Shown one piece after another: positions 24,501-38,000 of a DNA stretch of 64,000 bases. The position numbers and the translations under genes are program-made. Each line of letters begins with the position of its first letter. Within the stretch, counting starts at the first letter, position 1. Origin of the DNA: Atrichornis clamosus (lineage: Eukaryota > Chordata > Aves > Passeriformes > Menuridae); the NCBI GenBank assembly GCA_013400975.1, contig WBMZ01015587.1:62001-126000 (forward strand). The letters are read 5' to 3'. Under the pieces are notes generated by a model. That model was given only the letters and a program-made list of their open reading frames with translations. It searched no databases and was not told where the DNA came from.

Positions 24501-25873
24501 TGATATGTTAAATATTGCAGCTTGATGTGTGGTCCCCAGGCCCAAGGAGTACTATAAATTAGATGTTTTTTTCTAAAGTTCTCCCAGTGAGAAAAGTTCC
24601 AGAAAAAGTGAGAATAGCTCCATATTGTTCTATCTCCTTAGATGCAAAATAACCCCAGTTGACTGTGTATTATCCTGCACAATATTCTTATGGGAATTGT
24701 ATCCACAAGAATCCCTTCTGTTTTTTATGGTGTTTTGAACAGGAGAACTAAATGGCTATTGCAAGGTACAGTACAAAAATAATAGGAAATTTTCTAAGTT
24801 CATTGTAAAGAGACTTAAACTGGAGTAAAAATTAACTTTGTCTTTCCCAGAGTGAGATGTGAGAAAGGAAACCAGTGTTCCTAGTCTCAATCTTCTTTAT
24901 TAATGAGCTGGAGTCGATGTCAGACTCTCTTTCCTATGAAGCATATAAGGAGGCAGTTCTTCATTCACCCGAAGGTGTGAGAGAGTGCTCCCAAATAGTG
25001 TGCTCTCCAGACATGTGATCTGAGAGACCCTAAACCCTGCCACTGCTCAGAGAAAGATTGCAAAAGTGTGACCTGCTGTAAGTAACTATCTCCAGTCAAA
25101 GTCACGAAAGATCATGTTTTCTCCTGTCCAATCCAGGGGACCAATTTTGTCCCAGGGAAGCCATTCTCCTTACAAAATTATGGTGTCCCTGTCCTGACAG
25201 CAGCAAATGTACACCTGAAACAGCTGCTGCTGGAGTGGTTGTTATCTGCTGAGAAAGAGAGCACTCCTCATGCCTTTTTTCTTTAGTTTGTATCCAGAAC
25301 AATATCAGGTCCAATATATTAACAAATCAAAGCTGACTCAGCACCTCTCAGGAAAGCCTCAAGTTATAGGAAACACCCTTGGGAGGGGTATCAGAATTAT
25401 CAAACATGGTATGAAGTGGTAACACTGGAACTTGCAAAAACATTAACAAAAGTCAGCTTCCGTGTTTAAAAATAAACCTGGTCCAGTGTCTGTGAAAGAA
25501 AAGGTACAGGGAACTCTATATAAAATTTTTAGGGGTTTCTCCCCTATAAATCATGAATACTTGTTTTCTTAAAAAACAAAAAAAAAACCTACCAAAATAA
25601 AATCTAGGCTTGTAGTCTTTATGCCAACTTTCCCTTCACACAACCTGAAGAACCAGGGTTTGAAATTGTGCAATGAAGTATGCAGCAAATTATCAGTATT
25701 GAAAATACTATGAGAAAAGGCCACTGCAAATAGTGTCACAGAGATGGGACATTTCCAATGGCTCTACCTTTGGTAAACCTCTCAGTTGATTTACACTGAA
25801 AGTTTTGCCTGAAAATGGGCCACGTAGAGACTGCAAGATTTTGATTGCATTTTATTAATTCTGTGGAAAAAAT

Positions 25874-25925
25874 ATGATCCAACTTTCATTGAAGTCAATG
25901 AAAGACTTCTATTTGAGGAGCAGGC
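25874..25925. mobile_element. Ancient palindromic MITE-like fragment
   Basis: The string ATGATCCAACTTTCATTGAAGTCAATG-type (25874-25900) resembles, from memory, a common sauropsid palindromic repeat whose arms read 'GATCC...CATTGAAGTCAATG' and 'CATTGACTTCAATGGGAGCAGGATC'. The second arm survives only as GAGGAGCAGG (25915-25924). The family assignment rests on memory and the copy is badly decayed. Confidence 0.4.
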
Positions 25926-27847
25926 TTACTATGTCCAAAATGTAAACCTAAATTCCATCTGTACAATCATTCTTTCCGGATCTTCAACCAGTCTGATTTC
26001 ATGTAACTTTGGACAAAGTTTGGCTATTGTCTTCTAGAGAAGCGTGTCAAGTTTTTATTAAAGTTTCAAGATGGCCATAGTGACTTTTTGTCTAAGGCCA
26101 CAAAGTGCCTTTCAATCACTAGAACCCATCCAGTGCTGCTTGTTAAGGTCTGGACTGGAGAATCCCAGCAAAGCAGACTGGGCAGTGCTTCCTCATTGTT
26201 CCTCAAAACATGTTCAAAAAAAGCAATCAAACAAACAAACTAGCAAAAAACCCAGCCAGATTTATGTGAAGACATGATCCTGACTGAAGGGTTGCTTCAC
26301 CATCAAACTAAACTGATATTATGGCTTGTGAATATGGCAGAACAGCGGAACACTTGCCAGCTCCTTCAGGATGATGCACAGCCCCATCAGTCATGACATT
26401 CCCACTAATGTTTCCTGCCTCTCCATGGGGCTTAATGCACTACACACAAGGCAGATGCACAGGCTGCCTGGGTTCTGGCCGTAAGCAGGGCCTGGCATAT
26501 ATTTTAACTTAAAGCATGACTCCTGGGGCATGCAGAACATGTGGCTTCCCAAGACAGGTGACACCTATCAACTCAGAGCATGGGTGGAGCAAGCTCATGT
26601 CTAGCTGCAGTAATTGGGCTGCAGGGCCAAGCCCATGTAGGTGTGAGGATTAAGGCTGTCTGAGCTTCTGCTTACATGTAAATGTTGCCTTACTAAATCA
26701 GCTAAAAGAAGGGACTGTTGGAAAGCTGGCTACCTGCTCAGGTTTGCTTAGGTGTCTTGAGGTGGCTGTATTTGACACTGGCTGGTGAAAAAAGTTAATT
26801 ACCACCTAAAGTCAGAGTAGTCAAAGACATTTCAGTCCTCCTTTGCCACTCATGTGCTCCTCACACCTGGAGATGAACAAAGAATGAAATGTAATTTCTA
26901 TCCTGTGCTAGAAATACACCTCTCCTCTCATGCAAAATGTTGAATCTTCTTTAATTAATGCCCTTTGGGAGCTAGAGGCTTCACCTATTGCAGGAAAACA
27001 AAAAAAAATGGCAGGGAACACTGTGGATACCACAAATGTTTAAGAACTGCTGATATATTCCTGTAATGGTCCTCTACATAGATACAGGCTGGTACGAGTA
27101 ACATTTTCCCAAACTGTTTCCAGGCACAGTTCAGAGAGATCAAAGATCAGGAGCCACTCTCAGTTGGAAGTTTGCATACAGCCTTCCTGTTTTGGAGACT
27201 AAGAGAGGTCAGTGGCATGGATAAAACCCTTTGTGCCAGCTGCCATCAGAGTGCAGTCTCAGACCTGTTGAGTTACTGCTATTGATGTAGCCACTGTAGC
27301 CACGTGAAGTAAGAGAATTATCTATCTAACTGTATTATGGTGCAGAAGGAAAATGAAGTTGGAAAATGGAGGTCTCCATTCAAATAGTTGCCAGCAATGC
27401 CAAGGTGTTTACCTTTGTCGTTGCAATTACAGTAGCATCTCAAGTCAAAAGAGAAGTGGCATTCGGATCTCCCCTCAGCTCCCCCACATTCCAGCCTTTC
27501 TGCAGCTGAGCGAGAGAAACCTGCTTTAGGGCTGTCTGAACATGGCTATAAGTGCCTTGGGCAAGATGAAACAGAAGGTCTGCAGTAAATCTAAGGGAAC
27601 CTGAACTCAGACATTTTAAGACCTTCTTTCTTCACCTCTGGTACTCAACATACAGTGCCAACCACCCAAGACTTTGAATCCTCAGAGCGGCCCCACATCT
27701 GCAGATTTTATTGACTTCAGCTGGCTTTGTGAAAATCAGATTTCAATGCCTTATGTGGAATTCCTGAAAAATAATGAAGAAAATATTAACAGCTACTTTC
27801 AGAAATTTCGGGGGGAGACCTCTTATGCAGCCTCCCATAGGAAATTT
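25926..27847. other. Unique non-coding sequence
   Basis: No gene or repeat recognised. There is a short A-rich string at 26998-27008. The open frame at 27674-28024 runs into the SINE-like fragment that follows, so it is not a coding signal. Confidence 0.45.
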
Positions 27848-27930
27848 ACTACAGAGGCAGAGCTAGAAGATACACCTTCTATATCACAGCTGATTGCTTT
27901 AACCACTAGACTATTCCACTTCTTCCTGCT
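27848..27930 (+). mobile_element. Decayed MIR/CORE-like SINE fragment
   Basis: ACAGAGGCAGAGCTAGAAGATACACC (first 20 bases decisive), then CTGATTGCTTTAACCACTAG and a C/T-rich CTTCTTCCTGC end, follow the 3' half of amniote MIR-type SINEs ('...GGCAGAGC...GAACCCAGG...AACCACTAGACCA...CTGCCT'). The 5' half is not recognisable. Orientation is inferred from this order. Divergence is high. Confidence 0.45.
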
Positions 27931-30900
27931 TTGTACATGGCATAGGCCTGCTTCATTCTCTATCCATCACAGATACGTTGGAAGAATTAGAAATCCTGTG
28001 GGAAAATGGAGTAAGATGGAATAAAGAGAGTGTCACATCCTGTATGTACAAAAGGTCAGACAGTGGAAGGTCTGTACGCAACATGTCAGCTTTTCCAGCC
28101 TAGAGAAAAGGCAATGTTTAGGTTATATTTAATTAACATGGACCAAATCAGGTCAAGACTATATGCCCCACTTCCACAGCAAAAAACACAGGATGAATTT
28201 AAGTCCATCTTGCTTAGTTCATGTTAATCAACTTTCTACTCTGGGCAAGGCTCCTATTCCCTGAAAAGTACGTGATGAACAACTCTCTGCCTCTTGGTGC
28301 ATGAGCTACTTTCAATTTAATGCAAATAAAAATCTGCAGTGTTAGAATACAGTATTAGTACTGCTTCAGCAGAGCATGGTTGTCAGTTCTCCAGCTGCAC
28401 TCATATTGATGCACATGTTGATGGAAATGGAAGTATTAATGTTACAGACAATGAAAAAGGAAAAATAGTAGCAAAGTAAACAGGGATTATGGACTTTGCT
28501 TTGACCTCAGTTTCACCTAGAGAAAAAAAACTATGCCTATGCAGTCATTAGAGTTGCTCCAGTAATGGAAGACCAGTGTCACCAAAAAGCTCTGTTGGAA
28601 ACAAATCACTGCCCTTAGGTAAGGACACCTCTCCGCAACATTGTTCTTGAAATAAAATCTGAGTCCATCCACTCAACAGCTTAAACTGCCTCTAACTCAG
28701 TGTATGGAGGTTAGTCAGCATGGTCCTGTCAGTGGCCTTAGGATCAGTTCTGCCCACAAGATATTTTGTCCACAGTACTGCACTTTTCAAGAGCGACACC
28801 TGCTTGAAAGCCCATGAACAGTGGTGTTCCTGCCACTGCAGTGCCCAGCCAGGGCCTCAGTGCCCATGCTGGTGAGAAGGGACTGAGTTGTAACAACATG
28901 ATTCAGAAAGGATCCCAAACATGGCTTCTGGGCTCTGTGGTTGTCTAGTCTGAGCCAGTCAGTCGATAGCTGTAAGAACCCCTACCTACCCTTATGTACC
29001 AACCAGAGCTGCAATACCCTGGAGAGAGCCCTGTCCCACCTCCTGCTTTCCCACACACTGTCAGGTCCTTAACTCTGCACAGGAGCTGCCTGCGTAGTAG
29101 CACCAGCTGAGCTCTGCAATTCTGCTCTTTACAAGATATGGGTTTGAAAAGCCAATCTGATATCCCATTAACCCACCTGTACACTCTGCAGCTGTTAAAA
29201 GCATCCCAGAAACCCAGCCCTGCCTGCCCCCCAGTAGCTGACATATTGCCATTCCAATACTGAGGCAGGAGTTACACAGCTCAGAGGGGCTGGATGTTCC
29301 TGCTCCTGCAGACACTGTGCTGAGCTGTCACCCCTGGCAAACAGGCACGATATTGTGCCATCCCTTGCTGTGCCAAGAGCACACAGAAGATTTGACTTTA
29401 TCTCTTTAAAACCAAACAGCTGAAAAGCATTTGACTTTACCAAATTCCCTCTATATTGAAGCTGAGATCTTAGCTGGATTCCAGGAGCCCTTTCCAAAAA
29501 ATGCATGTGCAGCTGAGGACCAAAGTGTCATCCATACATGCACACATACCCCCTGAGATACACACATTTCATGTGTGCAACTGGCCTGCTAAGTCTGTAC
29601 AAAAGGTACCCAGGAGCCAAACTATTCATACCAGAATTGTTTTCACTGAACGTGGCTTCACCTTCTCTGCAGTGTAGACAACACAACCCTCCAGGTCAGG
29701 ACCCCTCTGGGGCACTACTGTAGCATCCTAGATAGGTACGGGTTTGCAACGTTTCCTAATGTAAGCAGAAGAAGCATCATCTTCTTTCAAGATCATACTT
29801 AGTTTCCTATCATATTTTGCATGAACAACTGGAAAAATTTGGAAGAAAGGCTGTTTCAGACTGATTTGTCAACCACCCAAAGTTCAAAGCTATAGTTATC
29901 TCTTGTATTAAAATGTTCTGTTGTTCCCTAAGGAAGAATTTTTCATTTCTGATAGGGCTCTTGTCAAATAAAAATTGCCAGCGAGGGTAAGCCTTTGAAA
30001 AATTATGTTTTATTCATTAATTATTTTCTCTCATCACTTCTCTAAAGAAAATCAAAGGGTGAAAAACTATGTTATGAAACTGCAACTTTGCTCTCCCTAC
30101 TGGAAGCAAAAATGTTGTTATGCAGCACATTTTCCTTACTACCCTAAACCAGTCTTTATCTTGGAGGAAACTAAATCACTCATGGAAGATACTGAGTCTC
30201 AAAACTATATTTTTCCAAAAGTATTTTCCTTATTTATCTAATTAAAAGATCATGTGTATGGTAATGCCAACCCCACGATTCACATTAAGTTAGTTTTAAA
30301 ATAATTTGCCATTTACATATGTTTTCACTAGATTGAAAATTAAAACCCCACATTTTATGTAATTCCAGAAATAAACAATAGAAAGAGTCACATATATCTC
30401 CCGGGTTTAGTTCAGCAGGCCTGCACTAGATCCTTGTGCCTCGGAAAGTGATATGTTTTCAATGGTGAAGGGTTAAAAGAGGATACCAAACTATCTTCTG
30501 GAAATCATTAACTTACAAAGCCCCAAGAAGATAAAAGTTTCCATTTTCTAAAATGTAAATCTAAAACATATTCATTAGTATTGCAAAACAAACATGCAAA
30601 TCTTCACCACTTGAAAAGCTCAGCTAAATATGTACAAGGGCAATACCCAAAAATACATCTGGTCCTCGGTTAGAAAACTTGCCTTTTTGGTTTTATCTAA
30701 AGAGCTTGTCTGTCTTCCATGGTTGGCTCCTTGGATTATTGCAATTCATAATAAGCCTTTTAGCTAAGGATGAAATAAACAAAGATAAAGTCTACGTCCT
30801 AGTTTTAAATGGTCCAGATGGGAAGATTTTTCCATATGTTTAGCACACCAAATGTTTGTTAATCATTGCTAGCAGAACTCAGAAAATTGCAACAGCTTAT

Positions 30901-33900
30901 TAAAGAGGGAAGGGTATAAAATTTACAGTTTGAATGATTTTTGCCCATCTTCTTAATCCTCCACTAACCTAGGGTGTCATTTTGTACTAACTCAGGTTCT
31001 GTGTCTGTGTGAGCAAGGATGTGCATGTGTGTGTGTGCAGCCATCCTTACCAGGCAGGGAATTTCAGTGAACTGATCAAGAGAAGGTTTTGTGCCCTAAT
31101 TTGGATACAATATCAGTCATGAGGAATGTGTTACATCATAACAATGACAGTGTGGGTAAAACTGGCAGTACTTGACTCGTTCCTCATCAGAGTGATTTAC
31201 TTAGTGTCTGGCAATCTGTTTTTCACATGATGTTTGTTTCCCATAAACAGTTTCAACATGGGAGAGTATGGTGTCAAGATAACACTCATATCATCAGTCA
31301 TTGCAGAACATCTACGTGGGCTGCCAAGAAAATGAGACTCTTTTATCTCTAGCTCCTCTAAGTGCTTGTGTTTTAGTGATTATTTCTCACAAGGTGCATG
31401 ATTGTTTTCTGAAACCTGACCATCAGCAGCTCCATTATGTTGTCTCCTCAACCTAAGTGAGCTAAAGTCTGTCAAGGAAGCAGGGCTGCCAGAAGGAACA
31501 GGGGTAAGGCTGTGGAGAGACTGTCTTCCAGAGGCATTGGGGAAATGGTGCTTAGAAAGTAGCACAGAAATAGAGAGACTGGAAGTTAAACCACAGGCAC
31601 ACACTGAACAATCTGAGACGTGCGTTGCACCACACTGTTTTTCTGTGACCTTTCAAGTCAAAAGGCTTTTGGTATTAGTCAGATAGGATATGAAATTTTT
31701 CATCTCATTGTTTGTATTCCTTGTACTTAAAAATTTTCTACATTTGTAAGAAGCAGGATGAATGCAACTTCAAATAGCAAGGAGGCAGCTAACAACTGAA
31801 TCTCAAGGCATGTTTTGATGGAACATAAACGTGATTTCAAACACAAATAACAGAAAATAAGAACACAATCCTATTATTTTAATGACATAACTCACCATTT
31901 TATTTGAGATAACTTACAGGAGCTTTGGGGTAGATTTTGGGGTAGATTTGTCTCATCTAAACAGAACTGACTTATAGCTAAATTCAGAGGATGCAATGTG
32001 CATTTCTGATTTGAAAGAAAGGTATTTTGAGTTCTGCACATGGTTGCAAGAAAAAGTTCCCCCAAAACCAGAGAGGTGTCTGTAGTCTCCACGCCTGATG
32101 AACACAAATTTTTTCACAACAGTTAGCCTGCCCAAATCTCTGTTTCCCACTTAACAAAGGGAATGGTGACTAAAAATGAGACTTTAATGCTTCTGAAAAC
32201 ATTAGCCCTTGTGGACTGCACAGCCACAGTGCCTCGAGGCAGGAGATGCTCTGAGTCACCTCACATCCTTTCCAGGTCTTTTTCCCTAAGATGCCGTGAG
32301 TTCCTCTGGACCTCTCTGGAGCAGTAATGGATCTTGGCCGGCATGTCATTTATAAAAACGAGTAAGGCTTTAAAGCATCCAGTCATGTCCTGGCACCTGC
32401 AGGGGAGCTAGCTGGATGAGAACCTCTGAGTGGATCTTAACCTTGGCAAAGGAAAAAATAAATCTTTGGACAAAATCAGTGCAACTCTGGTATGAAATCT
32501 CAACCCCATATGCCAGATGAAACAGAAAGTGCTCAGGACAGCCTATTCAGAAGTGTCTGCTCAGGCTTGAGGAAACCAGCAGCTGAAGTTGTCCAAAAGA
32601 GAAGCTTTTGGCTTGGTTTCTGATTAATTTCTATAGCCTCTACTTCTGGGGCTTAGAAATATCTTGGCATCTTCTGGCTCCTCAATGTCCAAGAAGAACA
32701 AGGCTCAGTTTCCTATCCCAAAACATAGAATTGCTGATGCAAAAGTCAAGAAAGAATTACTATCATTTCTGGCACTGAAGCCAGGGATGAAATTCCTGTC
32801 AGCAAACTACAGTGTGGCCCAGATCAAGGTTTTATCCAGGCTACTCTGCAACTATTGTGTATAAATTACTACATGTAAAAACTACAGTCAGCTTGCAAAG
32901 CCCAGGGCCCTTTGACCTGCAGAGCCAATCCATACCGGCCCTAAACAGCTCAGCCCTGTGGTGGGTGTCCCCACCTGAGACAAAGTAACCAAAGGCAGTG
33001 CTGTGAAGGGTGCAAGCAGAGAAGTCTGCAGTTCCTGTGCAGGCCTGGCCACTGCAGCTGACCCTGTCTGGTGGCAGTGCGTGGTCACTCCGTGCACAGA
33101 CCTGCCACCTTTGTTAGTCACTTCCCTGTTTCCATCTCCTGGGGCAGAGCTGGGCTGGGATGCAAGGTCAACACTCTTTGCTGCTCCCACACACCTTCTC
33201 CTCTACCTTCACATCGCTTCTCGCCCTGCAGTGTTCTCACCCACTTTCGCTCATTCCAGGAGTTGTCAAACCTCCACCCACGTTCCAGTTTCTTCTCCCA
33301 CCACCACTCACAAAAGCTTTGGATCTCTACCTTCCTCTCTGCACCCCGTCACTTTCCTGCCCAGCTCTCACACCAGCCCCTTCATCCAGGGTCCCCATTC
33401 CTGTCCAAGAGGCTCATCATTGCTCCACATTGTGTTAGGGGCTGGCTATTTTCAATCCTTCCCTCCCATATCACCTCAGTGCCAGCAGTGGCACTGAATG
33501 AGAGCCCAAGAGAGACAATCTCCATGTTTTAAGCTCTGAATACCACAGTAGCCCCTGGAGATAAGAGAAGTAATTGCTTGGAAAGTCCGACTCCATCCAG
33601 GAATGGAATATGCCCAGTACTTAATTCACATAGTGAAACAATCCTAGTTTGAAATTTCATTAGAAGGCCAAGTGCAACAACATTTGCAAAGAAGCCAAGT
33701 TTCAAGAGAAACTGGACCAGTTTACCACCTGGGATGGAAAACTTCATTATTCTTGCTAAGTTTTGCTCTGCGTCATGGGATTAAAACAGAAGGTAAATTC
33801 ATATGATCGAGACCCTCCTTAGTTCAAACATAAGAAAAATCTGCCTGTTCCTATGCAGATTATCTATAGCTCAATGTCTCTCTTCCTCTCAGAATTTTTT

Positions 33901-35051
33901 TTGCAGGTGAAGACAGAACAGGCAAAATGTATTAATTCTTATATATGTTACGAGGGACTCAAACATAGCATGCAGTAAACTGGCCACTGAATAACATATA
34001 TGTGCACAATTTGCATTAATAAAAGCAAAATGTTACAAAGGAACAGAATACCCAATCATTTGGGGATTTTGTCATTCCTTCCTGTGATTCTCTATAACAG
34101 CATGTTACAATTATTTGTCAAGACCTCCTAATTTTTCCCAGAGACAAATCCTCTGAGCCTCAGGCAAGCCTTGGCATTGCAGGCAGCCCAGAGATCCAAC
34201 AAGACTTTGTACGTGGTTACTTGCCTATAATTTCACCTGAATGCTGATAGAAAGCCCACTGCTGCTCACAGTGAGCTGTGAAAAACCAAGGTATCAGAGG
34301 AGCTGCAGAGCCACCTTCCCTTCCACACAGTAATCCTAAACTGAAATAGCTTTTTCAAGTGAAAGATGAAAAATTATCTCCAGCTGTTTCTGGTGAACAG
34401 CTATCTCAAAGTAGTTATTTTGTAAGGTCCATTTCCAGTCTCTGTTACATAGTGTTACTAACACTGTCAGCCAGAGTACTCTAAAAATCTTCTCCAGTTA
34501 GGGCTCCCCAAAATCACAGTATAAAGGCCCTGCATTTTTAATTCCTTTTATGTGCCTGTTGATTTATAGCACTGCAAGTGTGGTACTTTCTGTTCACATT
34601 CCCAAGCTTTTCTCCACATGCAGGGGCTGGGATGAGCCCCATACCGCAGGACTCCAGAGGCCCAGATGTTGGGACTGTAGCGTAGGACTTGTTGACACAA
34701 GTCTCATCTCTGCTGTCCCTCAGTTCCTGATATTGGTCAGACACTTACTTCCACTGATGTGATACTCCCTGTCTTGGATGTAATTAATTTAATTGCAAAA
34801 AGAGCTCCCTGGCTATCAAAAATCTTGTATTTGTTCAGAAGACCCCCTGTTTTCTCAGGTTCTGTGTGTGTGTCTCTTTTTCCTAAACCCAGCTAAGATA
34901 CTAATATTTTCATCTGCAGGGCTGTGTGCCTACTGATGGCCACTTTCATGACAATGCTCTGACCACATATCTGAGCTTGATGGGGGGTACTGTGGGTTTT
35001 GGAACTACAGTGAAACAAAGTAGAAAAAGGAAAAGGAGAGAGGCAGTGTCT
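27931..35051. other. Unique non-coding sequence
   Basis: No gene recognised. A TG-rich stretch (31010-31038) is simple sequence. A short tandem duplication of a 12-base TTGGGGTAGAT-type unit lies at 31924-31949. Overlapping plus-strand frames at 33003-33532 sit in a C-rich, CT-rich stretch in three different frames with no shared family motif, so I treat them as compositional. Confidence 0.45.
31924..31949 (+). repeat. Short tandem duplication
   Basis: Two copies of a roughly 12-base TTGGGGTAGAT unit lie head to tail. Probably replication slippage. Confidence 0.5.
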
Positions 35052-35072
35052 GGGTTTGGGTTTGGGTTTGGG
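35052..35072 (+). repeat. (TTTGGG)4 run, canonical G-quadruplex motif
   Basis: GGG runs at 35052-35054, 35058-35060, 35064-35066 and 35070-35072 are separated by TTT loops. This meets the standard four-tract quadruplex rule with telomere-like spacing. The unit is TTTGGG rather than the vertebrate telomeric TTAGGG, so it is not an interstitial telomere in the strict sense. Confidence 0.75.
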
Positions 35073-38000
35073 TTTTCTTCAGTAGCTGCCTTGTCCACTT
35101 ACCTGGGTTCATGTCCAGCCCTACACACAAAAGTTTTCAAAATCATACCTTATCCCCTTCCCAGAAGACAGCCCACCCAGCAGGGGAAAGGCTGGATGGC
35201 ACAGGAAGTTTTCCTGACATTGCCCTGTTCTGGAAAGCAGTGCTTGAGTCTAGGAGTTAAGGCATTCCCTTGGGCTTGGAGAGAAACAGGTATCATCCCC
35301 TGGGCCAAGATACCTTTAGGTGGATGACACAAGAAATGCCAAATCTGCCTTTTCATCTTGTATTTTCAATGCTTCAAAGAACAAATATGGTCAGATTAAG
35401 ACACAGGCTGCACAGAGCAGCAAAACCAGCTCTGGTCCAGCTGACTTGAGCCATGCTATTTTACATGTGTTGAAGTGTTACTTTTTAATCGAGTGCTAGG
35501 ACTTATTCCCACACTGGGAGTGATTTCACATATCCAAAGGATAGTCCTTCTGCTTCAGACTCACAACATACAAAAAATGTATCACTGAAACAGAAGAGTG
35601 ACTAATATGGGGATGTAAGTAATTTGTGTGCAAATAGCATGCAAAGAGCAGGACTGAGACTGTGTCTGAAGCCAAGTGTTCCATAAGTCAAGTCATACAG
35701 AGTGGGAAGTGATAAAGGGTGTGACCCATGAGAGAAAAGTCTAAACTAATTAGGAGGATCTACTCCTGAATGATAAATGGCAGACTTGACATTTAAGAAA
35801 GGGGAATGATCTCTTTTAAGTATCACTACCGTGCAAGGGGTGCTCACAGCTTGTTTGCTCTAAATATACTTTCTGAAATACTCACACCAGATCAGTCCCT
35901 ACTTTGATCATTTTTACAGAAACACCCTTTTGCTTTATATCAAATTTGGAAATTGACAGTCTTGGCCTTTATTTCCTGGTATGAGTCTCCTGACAACAGA
36001 CATCATCATGGCAACACCCCTTAATCTTAATGCTCCCGGGACTGTGACTAATGAAACAGAGGAGAGTAATAGGTTTTTAGGCCAAATAAATTATTAAGAT
36101 TACCTACCCTGACCTCCTCTGTGCTGCATGCCACAGAATCCCAAGCAGAGACTGAGTTCAGCACAAGAGGTCTCTTTAGAAAGGAAATATGAGAAGTGAG
36201 CCTCCATCAGAGAGCTACTCCTGTGGCTGGCCACAGACACACTGGCAGTGCTCCCTGCCCTCCAGCAGTGCTCAGTGGGCAGGAGGAAGGAGTGGCTGTA
36301 AAGAGCAGCAGCAAAGCACGAGCGCAGCTGGATGACACACACATGTTGATGCATATCAGGTTGGTTTGGATGCAGTTGTTTTCAGAGGTTGAATCTCCAT
36401 GGGACAGATGTCTTCCAAATGGCACATCCATGTCAGAAGTGCACATCGGGTACTGCAACTCTGTGACCCTTGCAAACTACAAATGGTGTTCAAAGTCCAG
36501 AGTTGTTCTGTGCCAGGAATAGAGGTTGAGAAGAAAAACTTCTCCCCACTGAGGGGGAAAGAAAAAGACCCTTCCTTACATTAATTCAAGCTACAAGATG
36601 ATATTTTCATTTGTGAATCTTCAGAAAGGTTTCTAGGAGATAAATCTGAAAGAGAGAATAACAAGTTACCTATGCAAGGTTGGCTCTGACGACAATGCTC
36701 ACTTGTGTCCCAAAAGTATTGCACAGCTTTTCTCACTGCTAGTATTTTTCTAGAAGCAGTGGAATTCATGCATGTAAAGCGATATGGAAGTATGAAACCT
36801 TACTCTCAGATGTGTGGTGCTTGCAGTCATACCTGATCCTTCTGCTGAGTGCAGATGAGCTGAGCCACTCTCAGCACTGATGGAAGGACCTTTGGTCATT
36901 GGACCTTTGGAGACAGATGAAGATCTACTTCTGACACTGACTCCAGTGACTCCAGTTGCTGCACATTGTGCTCAGCAGGATACAAATTGGGGTGCTGTTG
37001 GTGAACTAGACTGTGGTCTTTCCCAAACAGACCTGATCTGAATTTCAGGAAACCATTGCCATCATTTTCCTTATAAAAAAAAGTAAATACAAAAGACTGC
37101 TTAAAACCCCAGTCATTACCAGAATAGAAGCATAATCTTTAAAATTAAAAATATGTACATAATTGCCCAGACTTGATTATAGTTTTCTATGTTTGCCTGG
37201 CTACAGATCTGACAACTTTGGGAGACCTTGGGCACTCAGATTGCTTTTTTTTTAATCAGATCACTGAGTTAAGTGTGTACATATAAAGTCCTTGGAGCCT
37301 AAGTTTAGTGACCTATTTTTGAAAATCTTGTTCTGTTTGCACCCAAGAAAAATTACCAACAGTGTAACACAAAGGACTGCTATAGCTGGACTAAACACAG
37401 AGAAAAACCTGAATTCTCATCATAGGTACTCAGAGGTACTTAATCCCTAAGCCGAGAAGCTGTAGAAGGTGCTGCTCTGAATTCAGAAATGCAGATGTTT
37501 CCCCCATTCTGTTACTAATCAGCTAATACCTTGTTATGTTGAGCAACTGCTACGAGTCTCCCCTTCTCAGTATGGCACCCACCATCTCTTTACCTTCAGC
37601 TATCGGCAGCCTCAGAGCATCCTAAGGAAAGGCAGGATGTCCACACACTGTCTTTTGTAAAAGCTTCTCCCCAGTGACAAAGAGGACCCCAGGGGATTTC
37701 AGCATCCTGGGGAGCTCATTACACAAGCTTCCCTCTGCCCTCTCCAGTCTTCTCTGCCCTGCATTTGCCAGCAAGGACCTGGCAGCAGATCCAGAGGGCT
37801 GCTGTGAAGTCGGCAGTCAGCATCCACAGCCTCCCCAACTGCACGAGGTCCAGGGGTCCATGGACTATTCCCACTTAATCCCCACTGAAGGGCGAAGAAC
37901 AATTTTAGTGCATAGTAAAGCATTTGTTTAATTCCTCTTAGGTGCATGGTGCATTTTAATGAATAAAATATTGGATTACCTCATATAAACAAAGTTTAAC

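Larger units (their letters stand above)
19801..25873. other. Unique non-coding sequence
   Basis: No gene recognised. 19801-20500 could continue the 5' part of the neighbouring CR1 copy (an open minus frame at 19668-19982 is Lys/Glu/Gln-rich, as the CR1 ORF2 linker can be), but I cannot align it. A GT-rich stretch lies at 21514-21570 and a bulged hairpin at 21153-21188. Frames such as 23032-23472 (-) and 24020-24511 (+) lack motifs. Confidence 0.45.

Noticed and set aside
30400..30450. tRNA-like A-box string (TTAGTTCAGCAGG)
   Set aside because: No B-box (GGTTCGANTCC) at the right distance and no cloverleaf arms.
33003..33532. Three overlapping plus frames of 92-164 codons
   Set aside because: All three phases are open because the stretch is C/T-rich and stop-poor. 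There are no domain motifs and no start or splice support.
35052..35072. Interstitial telomere
   Set aside because: The unit is TTTGGG, not TTAGGG, with only four copies. Kept only as a quadruplex motif.
37684..37714. CCCCAGG...CCTGGGG inverted repeat
   Set aside because: A seven-base stem with a 12-base loop is expected by chance in a window this size.
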